Translations under genes and position numbers: made by a program | The notes under the pieces: model-generated | Database searches by the model: none | Seen by the model: the letters and a program-made list of their open reading frames with translations, nothing else | What the model was told of the DNA's origin: nothing | Part shown: piece by piece, positions 24,344 to 32,993 of the stretch | How positions within the stretch are numbered: the stretch's first letter is position 1 | How the letters are laid out: every line of letters starts with the position of its first letter | Assembly: GCA_034432095.1 (NCBI GenBank) | Contig: DAOUCV010000069.1 | Span: forward strand, 1-47,961 | DNA length: 47,961 nucleotides | Direction: 5' to 3' | Source: DAOUCV01 sp034432095 | GTDB lineage: Bacteria > Chloroflexota > Dehalococcoidia > Dehalococcoidales > UBA2162

Positions 24344-25675
24344 ATGGGTGTGAATCAGGCTGAGTTACTACCTGAAGAAAAACTGGCAAAGATGTTCGAG
24401 TCTTGGCTTTCTCAGCAAAGGATAGATTTTGTCAGCCCGGAAGCGGCGAAGGCATACCGTGATAGAGTAATCAGGATTAGGGACGTCATTCAACTCAAGG
24501 TGCCTGATAGAGTGCCAGTTTATACCAATATGGGGTTTTTCCCTGCCTATTATGCCGGGATATCACCCGAGGAAGCCATGTATGACTATGACAAACTTAT
24601 CACCGCGTGGAGAAATCTTATCTTGGAATTACAGCCAGATGTGCACGGAGGGTCAGCAATTCCCGGTCCGGGGAGAGCCTATGAAATTCTCGACTATAAG
24701 TTGTACCTGTGGCCCGGTCACGGTACTCGTGCCGATACGCCATACCAGTGTGTTGAAGCCGAATATATGAAGCCAGAGGAGTATGATGCCCTGATTCAAG
24801 ACCCGTCTGATTTCTGGCTGAGAATCTACCTGCCCCGCATATTCGGTGCGCTGGAACCTCTCAGGAGACTTGAGTCCTTGTCCAGTGTCGTCGAGATGCC
24901 GTTTACTGGCGCTTATCTTGCGTCCCTTGGTGTACCCGAGGTGCAGTCTGCATTTGAAACCTTGCTGGCTGCGGGACAGGAAGCGGCAAGATGGCGGAGA
25001 GCGGTTAGTGCCTGTAATAAAGCCCTACTGGAAGCGGGTTTTCCCCTCTTCACCGGAGGCTCGACCAAAGCACCCTTTGATACCCTTGCCGACACGCTCA
25101 GAGGAAGCCGGGGGATAATGGTGGATATGTATCGGCGGCCGGACAAACTTATCGAAGCCATGGAAAGGCTAACGCCATTGATGATTCGGATGGGAGTAGC
25201 CGGCGCACAGTCGTCAGGAAGACCTCTGGTGTTTATACCTTTACATAAGGGTGCTGATGGCTTTATGTCTCGGGAACAGTATAAGACATTCTACTGGCCT
25301 ACTCTAAAGAAAGTAATTTTAGGTCTAATCGACGAAGGATTGGTACCGTATATTTTTGCCGAAGGGTCCTATGATAGTCGCCTGGAAATTGTTCGGGATG
25401 TACCCAGAGGCAGGACTGTATGGCACTTTGACGACACGGATATGGCAAGGGCAAAAGAAGTGCTTGGTAAAACTGCCTGCATTGCGGGGAATGTACCCAT
25501 CAGTCTGCTGAATACGGGCACCCCTGGTCAAGTCAAAGAATACTGTAAAAGGCTTATCGATGTTGCGGGTAAAGATGGCGGGTTCATTATGACCAGCGGT
25601 GGTGTCATTGACAAAGCCAAGCCGGAGAATGTACAGGCGATGATAGAATTTACCAAGGAATATGGTGTATATTGA
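24344..25675 (+). CDS. URO-D superfamily corrinoid methyltransferase paralog 1
   Basis: A 443-residue TIM-barrel protein of the uroporphyrinogen-decarboxylase/MtaA-CmuA superfamily with a ~45-residue N-terminal extension. Conserved segments are PDRVPVYTNMGFFPAYYAG, WPGHGTRADTPYQ, PLHKGADGFMSREQYKTFYWP, WHFDDTD and CIAGNVP. The classical HxC...C zinc triad of MtaA/CmuA is not conserved; HFD takes the HxC place and the last Cys is missing. Gene context (corrinoid protein, activator, pterin methyltransferase) supports a role moving a methyl group to or from a corrinoid. It is not HemE, as no heme genes surround it. The substrate is unknown. Confidence 0.82.
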   Translation: MGVNQAELLPEEKLAKMFESWLSQQRIDFVSPEAAKAYRDRVIRIRDVIQLKVPDRVPVYTNMGFFPAYYAGISPEEAMYDYDKLITAWRNLILELQPDVHGGSAIPGPGRAYEILDYKLYLWPGHGTRADTPYQCVEAEYMKPEEYDALIQDPSDFWLRIYLPRIFGALEPLRRLESLSSVVEMPFTGAYLASLGVPEVQSAFETLLAAGQEAARWRRAVSACNKALLEAGFPLFTGGSTKAPFDTLADTLRGSRGIMVDMYRRPDKLIEAMERLTPLMIRMGVAGAQSSGRPLVFIPLHKGADGFMSREQYKTFYWPTLKKVILGLIDEGLVPYIFAEGSYDSRLEIVRDVPRGRTVWHFDDTDMARAKEVLGKTACIAGNVPISLLNTGTPGQVKEYCKRLIDVAGKDGGFIMTSGGVIDKAKPENVQAMIEFTKEYGVY

Positions 25676-25767
25676 CGGAGTGGGGCATAATAGACTAATA
25701 TACAGCAATGTTAATCGTAAGGTAAATAACGATTAATAGAAAAAATATTAAGGAGGCCAAAAGTAAA

Positions 25768-26391
25768 ATGAACGGAGAGTTAGCGAAGGCGATTGCTGAT
25801 TTGAAGGAAAACGAAGCCCTGAGGTTAACTAAAGAAAGGCTGGACCGTGGCGAAGACCCCAACAAGATTCTTGAGGAGAGTAGAGCCGGGATGGAGACAG
25901 TGGGCAAGCGATTTAGTGCTGGCGAATATTTTCTGCCGGAGCTTGTCTATTCAGCCGAAATCTTCAAACAGATTGCTGAAATCGTCAAACCGAAGCTTGT
26001 CAAAGGTGTGCAATCCAAACGGATTGGCAAATGTATTATCGGTACGGTCGCCGGGGACATACATGATATCGGCAAGGACATCGTCGTATTTATGCTGGAT
26101 GTCAGCGGTTTCGAAGTGTACGACCTTGGGGTGGATGTACCGGCCCAGAAATTCGTTGAAAAAATAAAAGAGACCAATGCTCCCATCGTCGGCTTAAGCG
26201 GGTTTCTAACCCTGGCTTTTGATTCAATGAAAGAAACGGTGGAAGCGATAAAAAAGGCTGGACTGCGAGATAAAGTCAAGATAATGATTGGCGGTGGGCA
26301 GATTGATGAGCAGATAAGGAAGTATTCCGGTGCTGACGCCTACGGCCGAGATGCTATGACGGCGGTAAAACTGGCCAAACAATGGCTATAA
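25768..26391 (+). CDS. Corrinoid (B12-binding) methyl-shuttle protein, MtaC/MtbC-like
   Basis: A 207-residue two-domain protein. The N-terminal helical cap (about 1-85, with GMETVGKRFSAGEYFLPELVYSAE) is followed by a Rossmann-like cobamide domain. GDIHDIGK gives the DxHxxG motif with cobalt-ligand His99; GLSGFLTLAFD and MIGGGQID complete the nucleotide-tail site. It carries the methyl group between the URO-D methyltransferases and the pterin methyltransferase, and must be kept as Co(I) by the activator at 28938. AGGAGG lies about 10 bp before the ATG. Confidence 0.94.
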   Translation: MNGELAKAIADLKENEALRLTKERLDRGEDPNKILEESRAGMETVGKRFSAGEYFLPELVYSAEIFKQIAEIVKPKLVKGVQSKRIGKCIIGTVAGDIHDIGKDIVVFMLDVSGFEVYDLGVDVPAQKFVEKIKETNAPIVGLSGFLTLAFDSMKETVEAIKKAGLRDKVKIMIGGGQIDEQIRKYSGADAYGRDAMTAVKLAKQWL

Positions 26392-26403
26392 GGGAAATCA
26401 AGA

Positions 26404-27651
26404 ATGGGTACAACGCCCGAGGAGCTATATCAGGAAAGAGACAAGAGGGTCACTGAGGCTATCCACTTAAGAATACCTGATAGGGTTCCTCTAGAGATTG
26501 CCCTTAGCTATTTCCCGGCAAGGTATACTGGAATAACCTGTGAAGCCGCCTGGTACGACTACGACAGGTGGCTTGAGGCGTGCAAGAAGACGCTTCTGGA
26601 TTTTCAGCCGGATATTGGTGGGGTACAGCCGTTCTTCCCCGGTAAGGTTCTGGAGTACCTTGACCCGAAGTCGCTCAGGTGGCCGGGTCATGGTGCTTCT
26701 CCCCATCATACCCACCAGGCTGTCGAAGGCGAATACATGAAAGCCGATGAGTACGACGCCTTCCTTGGGGACCTTTCTGACTACCTGCTGCGGATTTATC
26801 TGCCCCGTGTGTCTGGAGCGATGGGGCCTTTTGGTCTGCTTCCACAGCTTTCGTCACTGGGGTACGGCTACCGGGGGACGCTGGTTCTGGCTGAAGCGCT
26901 GACCAAGCCAGAGGTTGCCAAGGCTATCAGGACACTTCAAAAAGCCGGGCGTGAACTCCAAAGGTGGCGCTCGAAGATGGCGGCATTTAGTCGGGAAATC
27001 GAAAAGCTGGGCTTTCCCCCGCTCAGCCAGATGTTAGCACTGGCGCCTTTTGATGCCATTTCCGACAGTCTAAGGGGGATGGCGGGCACGATGCTGGATA
27101 TGTACCGGCAGCCTGACAGACTCCTTGAAGCCTGCGAGAAAATACTGGGAATGACGCTAAAGAGAATTAGGGCGACAATGACAGGCGGTGGCAATAAGCG
27201 GGTGGGGATACCTCTCCATCGAGGCTCGGAAGGTTTTATGTCCCTGAAACAGTTTGAGAAATTCTACTGGCCTACTTTAAAGAGGCTTATCCAGGGCATA
27301 GCCGACGAAGGGTTAACACCCTGCGTATTCTTTGAAGGCGACTATACTTCAAGGCTGGAGTACCTTCTTGAGCTACCCAAAGGCAGGGTCTTCGGCCATT
27401 TTGATACTACCGATATCTTCAGAGCCAAGGAAGTCCTCAAGGGTCACATGTGTATCGCAGGAGACGTCCCCTGCTCGTTGCTTCAGGCAGGAACACCCGA
27501 GGACGTGAAAGACTATTGTAGGAAGCTTATTGATGTGGTCGGGAAAGACGGTGGTTTCATCATGTCCACCAGAGGCCCGGTGGATGATGTAAAAGCGGAA
27601 AACCTGAAAGCCATGATTGATTTCACTAAAGAATACGGCGTTTATCGCTAA
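26404..27651 (+). CDS. URO-D superfamily corrinoid methyltransferase paralog 2
   Basis: A 415-residue paralog lacking most of the N-terminal extension of copies 1 and 4. PDRVPLEIALSYFPARYTGIT, WPGHGASPHHTHQ, PLHRGSEGFMSLKQFEKFYWP, GHFDTTD and CIAGDVPCSLLQAGTPEDVKDYC are visible. It is closest to paralog 3, directly downstream, and the pair looks like a tandem duplication. It is presumed to be a methyltransferase I acting on a distinct substrate with the same corrinoid shuttle; it starts 12 bp after that gene. Confidence 0.82.
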   Translation: MGTTPEELYQERDKRVTEAIHLRIPDRVPLEIALSYFPARYTGITCEAAWYDYDRWLEACKKTLLDFQPDIGGVQPFFPGKVLEYLDPKSLRWPGHGASPHHTHQAVEGEYMKADEYDAFLGDLSDYLLRIYLPRVSGAMGPFGLLPQLSSLGYGYRGTLVLAEALTKPEVAKAIRTLQKAGRELQRWRSKMAAFSREIEKLGFPPLSQMLALAPFDAISDSLRGMAGTMLDMYRQPDRLLEACEKILGMTLKRIRATMTGGGNKRVGIPLHRGSEGFMSLKQFEKFYWPTLKRLIQGIADEGLTPCVFFEGDYTSRLEYLLELPKGRVFGHFDTTDIFRAKEVLKGHMCIAGDVPCSLLQAGTPEDVKDYCRKLIDVVGKDGGFIMSTRGPVDDVKAENLKAMIDFTKEYGVYR

Positions 27652-27683
27652 TAGGTTAGAGAATGACCGGGAGGAAAGTGATA

Positions 27684-28931
27684 ATGGAGAAAACACCTGA
27701 GGAACTATATAAGGAAAGAGATAAAAGGATTAACGATGCCATCCAGCTGAGAATACCCGATAGAGTACCAATCCTGATGTCCTTTGGCTACTTCCCGGCA
27801 AAGTACACCGGGATAACCTGTAAGGATGCCTGGTACGACTATGATAAATGGCTGGCAGCCTACAAGAAGACAGTTCTTGATTTCGCGCCGGACGGGCTCT
27901 GGACGGTACAGGCATTCTCGCCCGGAGCTTTGCTGGAGTATATTGACCCGAAACAGACAAAGTGGCCGGGGCACGGGGTATCCCCAAATCACGGTCATCA
28001 GGCTATCGAGGCGGAGAATGTGAAAGCCGACGAGTATGATTATTACCTGACCGACAGGTCTGATTTCATTTTGCGAGTTCTTTTGCCCCGTACGGCGGGA
28101 GTAATGGAGCCTTTCAGGATGCTGCCGCCACTTTCATCACTGGGATTTGGCTACTTTGGAGCCCTGACTCTTGGTGAGGCGCTGGCCAGACCGGAGGTGG
28201 CTCGGGCTATTAAGACTCTTCAGAAGGTTGGACGTGAATTCGGCAAGTTGCGCCCCAAGATGGCTCAATTTAATAGGGAAATCGAGAAGCTGGGCTTCCC
28301 GATAAATGACGCCCCCGGTGGAGGAGCACCTTTTGATATGATTTCTGATTTTTTGCGCGGGATGCACGGGGCCATGCTGGACATGTACCGCCAGCCGGAC
28401 AAGCTCCTTGAACTCTGCGAACAACAGCTAGCCAGTACTCTGGAGAGGATAGAGGCAATGCCGCCAGTTAGCGGCACTCGCCGTGCTTTTATGGCTCTTC
28501 ACCGGGGGTCGGATGGTTTTATGTCCCTGAAACAGTTTGAGAAATTCTACTGGCCGGGTTTTAAGAAAGTCGTCCTGGCTCTGGTGGACAAGGGTATAAC
28601 GCCCTGCCCCTTCTTTGAAGGTGTATGGGATGCGCGTCTGGAGTACCTGCTTGAACTGCCCAAGGGAAAAGTCCTTTGCCATTTCGCCCAGACCAATATG
28701 GTTAAAGCGAAGGAGGTACTGGGCGGTCATTTGTGCATTATGGGAGACGTTCCCTCAACTCTGTTGCAGGCAGGGACGGTCCAGGAGGTGAAAGATTACT
28801 GCAAGAGGCTTATTGATATCTGCGGTAAAGATGGCGGCTTTATCCTGACCAATATGCCTCTAGATTTTGCTGAGCCGAAGAATGTCAGAGCCATGGTCGA
28901 GTTCACCAAAGAGTATGGCGTATATAGATAG
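27684..28931 (+). CDS. URO-D superfamily corrinoid methyltransferase paralog 3
   Basis: A 415-residue paralog strongly resembling copy 2 from its first residues (MEKTPEELYKERDKRINDA). The frame opens at 27663, but ATG at 27684 follows GGGAGG at good spacing and aligns with copy 2. ALHRGSDGFMSLKQFEKFYWP, CHFAQTN and CIMGDVPSTLLQAGT are the active-site-region equivalents; the Asp of HFD in copies 1 and 2 is Ala here (HFA). Substrate specificity has probably diverged. It sits just before the activator gene. Confidence 0.82.
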   Translation: MEKTPEELYKERDKRINDAIQLRIPDRVPILMSFGYFPAKYTGITCKDAWYDYDKWLAAYKKTVLDFAPDGLWTVQAFSPGALLEYIDPKQTKWPGHGVSPNHGHQAIEAENVKADEYDYYLTDRSDFILRVLLPRTAGVMEPFRMLPPLSSLGFGYFGALTLGEALARPEVARAIKTLQKVGREFGKLRPKMAQFNREIEKLGFPINDAPGGGAPFDMISDFLRGMHGAMLDMYRQPDKLLELCEQQLASTLERIEAMPPVSGTRRAFMALHRGSDGFMSLKQFEKFYWPGFKKVVLALVDKGITPCPFFEGVWDARLEYLLELPKGKVLCHFAQTNMVKAKEVLGGHLCIMGDVPSTLLQAGTVQEVKDYCKRLIDICGKDGGFILTNMPLDFAEPKNVRAMVEFTKEYGVYR

Positions 28932-28937
28932 GATAGA

Positions 28938-30827
28938 GTGGGTTCAGATGCCGTGGGTGGTCATACCATAGTTTTTGAGCCGATGGGCAGAAAAGACGAG
29001 TGCCAGGAGGGTGAGTCTATTCTGGCATGTGCTCGCCGGCTGGGTATTGATATTAGCAGTGTCTGCGGAGGGCGTGGAACCTGTCAGACCTGCCGGGTGC
29101 AGGTTACCAGTGGAACACTGACAAAGCCAACTCCCAGTGAAAAAGAAGCCTTCTCCCTTGGAGAACTCGGTGGCGGCTGGCGTCTCGCCTGCCAGGCTAT
29201 TCCGACCAGTGATTGCCAGGTGGTGGTTCCCCTGGAGTCAATGAGCGCCTCACAGCGGATTCTCCTGGAGGGGTTGGAGGTAACTGTGCCTCCAGAACCT
29301 GCGGTTAAAGCCTACCACCTTCAGCTTAAAGAGCCATCTTTATCGGACCCACGGGCTGACGCTGACCGCCTGTTAAAAGCACTGGAGGAACGGTACCAGC
29401 TGCCCTGCCGTAACATTGATGTGAATGTGTTACGTTCTCTTTCTCCGCAGCTACGTAGCTGGAACTGGGAATGTCAGGCCCTGGTTCGCAACAATGAATT
29501 AGTGGCTGTGGGTTCCTGGGCGAGCCGCCAGCTCGGATTAGCTATAGATTTAGGCACGACGACCATTGCCGGCTACCTGGTTGATTTAGCTAGCGGGCAG
29601 ACCCTGGCTTCTCAAGGGGTTATGAATCCCCAGATTCCTTATGGTGAGGACATCATTAGCCGCATTGACTATGTCATAAAGTCGGCAGATGGAGGTATCC
29701 AGCTACAAAAACCGGTCGTAGACAAGTTAAACGAACTGGCTTCTGGCCTCTGTTCCAAGGCTGGAGCTGATGTCGAGGCAATTGTTGAAGCCGTAGTCGT
29801 TGGCAACACCGCCATGCACCATTTATTACTTGGCTTACCGGTAAGGCAGCTTGCCCTCACTCCCTTTACCGCCACGGTGAACCAGTCCCTGGATGTCAAG
29901 GCTCGTGACCTTGGGCTACATATAGCTCCGGGAGCATATGTACATTTCCCGCCCAACATTGCCGGCTTTGTTGGTGCTGACCACGTCGCTGATTTACTGG
30001 TTACCGGTTTAATTCACCCGAAAGGGCTGACGATTTCAATCGATATAGGTACGAATACCGAGATCTCTCTGATTAATGGAGAAGAGATAACCTCGACCTC
30101 CTGTGCCTCCGGTCCGGCTTTTGAAGGTGGTCACATCAAGAATGGTATGCGGGCTGGCAGTGGAGCTATCGAACGGCTTCGCATAACAAAAGACGCCGTA
30201 CTCTACCAGACTATTGATAAAGCCTCGCCAGTGGGCATATGCGGGTCAGGAATACTGGATGCCCTGGCTCAACTTTATCTGGCAGGAGTTATTGATGATG
30301 GCGGGCGATTTACAGGGGACGACCCGCGAGTGCGGACGACTGATGACCAACTTGAATTTGTCATCGTTGACCGTAAAGAAAAAGGCGGGGATTCTTCAAT
30401 CGTGGTGACTCAGAAAGATGTGCGAGAGCTGCAATTGGCTAAAGCCGCAATTCGAGCTGGTATTCAACTGCTCCTTGAAGTGAACGGCTTCACCGAGGAA
30501 GATATCAGGCAGGTTGTTGTTGCTGGGGCTTTTGGCTCGTACATTGACCTGTCCAGTGCGGTAACTATCGGGCTTTTACCAACGCTGCCCCTCTCTTACT
30601 TCCGGCAGGTGGGGAATGCCGCTGGCATGGGGGCCAAACTAGCCCTGATTTCCCTCTCTAAGCGTGAAGAGGCTAAAGCTATCGCCTCGCGGGCACGCTA
30701 TGTTGAGTTAGCCAATACCCCGGAGTTCAGGCAGACATTCATTGAAGCCAGTTACCTCGGGCAGTATCGGATTAAGCATGGCAAAAGGGAGGAAGTTCAA
30801 AAATGGAGAAGAGGTGGGCAGAATTAA
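28938..30827 (+). CDS. Reductive activator of corrinoid proteins (2Fe-2S ferredoxin + ASKHA ATPase, DUF4445 type)
   Basis: A 629-residue protein. Its N-terminal [2Fe-2S] domain has Cys43, Cys49, Cys52 and Cys85 (CGGRGTCQTC...C). A linker is followed by an actin-like ATPase domain from about residue 197: LAIDLGTTTIAGYLVDL, IDIGTNTEISL, SGPAFEGGHIKNGMRAG, ICGSGILDALA and VAGAFGSYIDL. RACo/RACE proteins of this layout use ATP and an electron to return inactive Co(II) to Co(I). GTG at 28938 is the longest start; GTG at 28953 is possible. It overlaps methyltransferase 4 by 25 bp. Confidence 0.93.
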   Translation: MGSDAVGGHTIVFEPMGRKDECQEGESILACARRLGIDISSVCGGRGTCQTCRVQVTSGTLTKPTPSEKEAFSLGELGGGWRLACQAIPTSDCQVVVPLESMSASQRILLEGLEVTVPPEPAVKAYHLQLKEPSLSDPRADADRLLKALEERYQLPCRNIDVNVLRSLSPQLRSWNWECQALVRNNELVAVGSWASRQLGLAIDLGTTTIAGYLVDLASGQTLASQGVMNPQIPYGEDIISRIDYVIKSADGGIQLQKPVVDKLNELASGLCSKAGADVEAIVEAVVVGNTAMHHLLLGLPVRQLALTPFTATVNQSLDVKARDLGLHIAPGAYVHFPPNIAGFVGADHVADLLVTGLIHPKGLTISIDIGTNTEISLINGEEITSTSCASGPAFEGGHIKNGMRAGSGAIERLRITKDAVLYQTIDKASPVGICGSGILDALAQLYLAGVIDDGGRFTGDDPRVRTTDDQLEFVIVDRKEKGGDSSIVVTQKDVRELQLAKAAIRAGIQLLLEVNGFTEEDIRQVVVAGAFGSYIDLSSAVTIGLLPTLPLSYFRQVGNAAGMGAKLALISLSKREEAKAIASRARYVELANTPEFRQTFIEASYLGQYRIKHGKREEVQKWRRGGQN

Positions 30828-32134
30828 CTCCGGAGGAAAAAAGAGAGCAGAGGTTCAAGCGTTGGCTTGAAGCACCGGGGGTCAAATTCGTCAGCCCGGA
30901 GGCGAGGAGATCATATCAGGAGAGGGTGACCAGGCTAATCAAGGTCATCAAGCTGGAAGAGCCCGACCGTGTGCCGTGTCTTCTGCCGGCGGGATTTTTC
31001 CCGGCTTACTATGCCGGCGGGACGCTCCACAAGGTGATGTATAACTATAAGGAACTGCGCCGCGCCTGGCGGAAGTTTCGCCAGGACTTTGATACCGATA
31101 CCTCTATGGGACCCGGTCTCGTCTGGCCGGGGAAAGTGTTTGACAGGATCGATTATAAATTGATGAAGTGGCCGGGGCACGGTCTTTCTCTTGAAAGCCG
31201 TTCCTACCAGTATATTGAAGGCGAGTATATGAAGGCAGATGAGTATGATGCCCTGATTAATGACCCGACTGATTTCTGGCTGAGGACTATGATGCCCCGC
31301 ATCGTGGGTGCGCTGGAACCGTTCAGGCACCTCAGCCCGTTCACGCCGATGAGCGGGATACCAATAGGCTTCATTGCGCCGTTCGGACGGTCGGATGTGC
31401 AGAAGGCACTCAAGGCGCTCGTGGATGCCGGCAAAGAGCTGGCAAGGTGGCGGGTGGCGGTTGCCGAAGCCACCCAAGAGGAACTGGAGGCGGGATACCC
31501 GCCCTTCGGCGGGAGCATGTCAGGGGCGCCTTTTGATATGATTGGTGACTTTCTAAGGGGTACCCAGGGGATAATATTGGACATGTATCGCCAGCCCGGT
31601 AAGCTGCTGGAAGCCCTGGAAAAAATAACGCCTATGGCTATTGAACTAGCCGTAGCCGGAGCTGACGCCGCCTTAAGCCCGATAGTAGTGATGCCTTTAC
31701 ATAAGGGCGACGATACCTTTATGTCCCAGAAGCAGTTTGAGACCTTCTACTGGCCTACCCTGAGAAAGGTGATGATTGGCATGATTGACGAGGGGCTGGT
31801 GCCCATGCCATTTGCTGAGGGGCTCTACAACCATCGGCTGGAGACGATCAAGGACATGCCCCGGGGGGCAGTGATATGGTGGTTCGAGCGTTCCGATATG
31901 ACTCGTGCCAAAGAGGTGCTGGGCGATACCGCCTGTATTGCTGGCAATGTGCCTACCTCGTTACTGTGCACGGGGACGCCACAGGAAGTCAAAGAATACT
32001 GCCGCAAACTCATTGAGGTCTGCGGTAAGGGGGGCGGCTACATCCTGGCGGGAGCGTCATCGGCAGAACAGGCGACTGCAGAGAATCTGCGCGCCATGAT
32101 GGAAGCGGTAAAAGAATACGGGGTGTACAAATAA
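30803..32134 (+). CDS. URO-D superfamily corrinoid methyltransferase paralog 4
   Basis: A 443-residue paralog with an N-terminal extension like copy 1 (LTPEEKREQRFKRWLEAPGVKFVSPEA). PDRVPCLLPAGFFPAYYAGG, WPGHGLSLES, PLHKGDDTFMSQKQFETFYWP and CIAGNVPTSLLCTGTPQEVKEYC are conserved. The His of the HFD segment in copies 1 and 2 is replaced (WWFERSD), so its metal or methyl-transfer chemistry may differ. The start ATG lies inside the end of the activator gene behind GGAGG. Copies 1 and 4 form one subfamily, copies 2 and 3 another. Confidence 0.82.
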   Translation: MEKRWAELTPEEKREQRFKRWLEAPGVKFVSPEARRSYQERVTRLIKVIKLEEPDRVPCLLPAGFFPAYYAGGTLHKVMYNYKELRRAWRKFRQDFDTDTSMGPGLVWPGKVFDRIDYKLMKWPGHGLSLESRSYQYIEGEYMKADEYDALINDPTDFWLRTMMPRIVGALEPFRHLSPFTPMSGIPIGFIAPFGRSDVQKALKALVDAGKELARWRVAVAEATQEELEAGYPPFGGSMSGAPFDMIGDFLRGTQGIILDMYRQPGKLLEALEKITPMAIELAVAGADAALSPIVVMPLHKGDDTFMSQKQFETFYWPTLRKVMIGMIDEGLVPMPFAEGLYNHRLETIKDMPRGAVIWWFERSDMTRAKEVLGDTACIAGNVPTSLLCTGTPQEVKEYCRKLIEVCGKGGGYILAGASSAEQATAENLRAMMEAVKEYGVYK

Positions 32135-32147
32135 AGGAGATGAGTCT

Positions 32148-32993
32148 ATGGAAACTCGGGTGACAAGTGCGGCAAAGGAAGTGGTCATCGGGGGAGACCA
32201 GCCGACAGTGATTATTGGCGAGCGCATTAACCCCTCGGCAAATAAAAGGCTGGCTGAGGCTCTAAAAACAGGCAATATGGAAGACGTTGTCCGCAAAGAA
32301 GCCATTGCTCAGGTAGAAGCCGGGGCGGATATGATAGATGTCAATGTGGGTGCCTTTGGCGTTGATGAGGTAACCTTATTACCTCGGGCGGTGAAGGCGG
32401 CAATGGAGGCTGTGGATGTGCCCCTGTGCCTAGATAGCGCTAACCCGGAGGCATTAGCTGCTGCTCTGAAAGTCTACAAGGGTAAACCACTCATCAACTC
32501 CGTTAGTGGCGAGGAGCGTTCTTTAGAGAAGGTTCTACCTCTGGTCAAGGAATATAAAGCCGCCGTCGTTGGTCTGGTGCAGGATGATGAAGGTGTCCCC
32601 AAGGACAAGGAGAGGCGGGTAGCTGTCGCTCATAAGCTGGTAGCACGGGCTGAGTCAGTCGGTATCCCCCGTGAAGACATTGTAATTGATTGCCTTGCTT
32701 TCGCCGTAGGAGCCGATACCAACGCCGGTCCTGAGGTTCTTAAGGCTATCAGACAGGTAAAGGCAGAGCTGGGGGTGAACCAGACATTAGGTGCCAGTAA
32801 TGTGTCTTTTGGTCTGCCTGAACGTGACTCGCTCAATAACGCTTTTATTGCCCTGATTATTGAGGCGGGTGTGACCTGTCTGATTACTAATGTCAGGAAA
32901 TCGCTTCTGGTTGTCCGGGCTGTTGACCTTCTTCTCGGTCGTGATAAGCGTGCCCGGCGTTATGTTGAGGCTTACCGCCAACGCCAGACGTAA
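32148..32993 (+). CDS. Methyltetrahydrofolate:corrinoid methyltransferase (pterin-binding, AcsE/MtvA-like)
   Basis: A 281-residue TIM barrel of the pterin-binding family. IIGERINPSANKRL, ADMIDVNVGAFG, VPLCLDSANPEALAAAL and LGASNVSFGLPERDSLNNAF match AcsE/MtgA-type enzymes, which exchange methyl groups between corrinoid proteins and tetrahydrofolate. As the last gene of the cluster it is the expected methyltransferase II that delivers methyl groups to THF. An AGGAG lies before its ATG. Its stop abuts the stop of the oppositely directed flavoprotein gene with no gap. Confidence 0.93.
   Translation: METRVTSAAKEVVIGGDQPTVIIGERINPSANKRLAEALKTGNMEDVVRKEAIAQVEAGADMIDVNVGAFGVDEVTLLPRAVKAAMEAVDVPLCLDSANPEALAAALKVYKGKPLINSVSGEERSLEKVLPLVKEYKAAVVGLVQDDEGVPKDKERRVAVAHKLVARAESVGIPREDIVIDCLAFAVGADTNAGPEVLKAIRQVKAELGVNQTLGASNVSFGLPERDSLNNAFIALIIEAGVTCLITNVRKSLLVVRAVDLLLGRDKRARRYVEAYRQRQT

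Noticed and set aside
24344..32134. URO-D paralogs as HemE (heme biosynthesis)
   Set aside because: Four paralogs of 415-443 residues with extensions, surrounded by corrinoid and pterin methyltransferase genes and no heme genes; HemE is a single ~340-residue gene.
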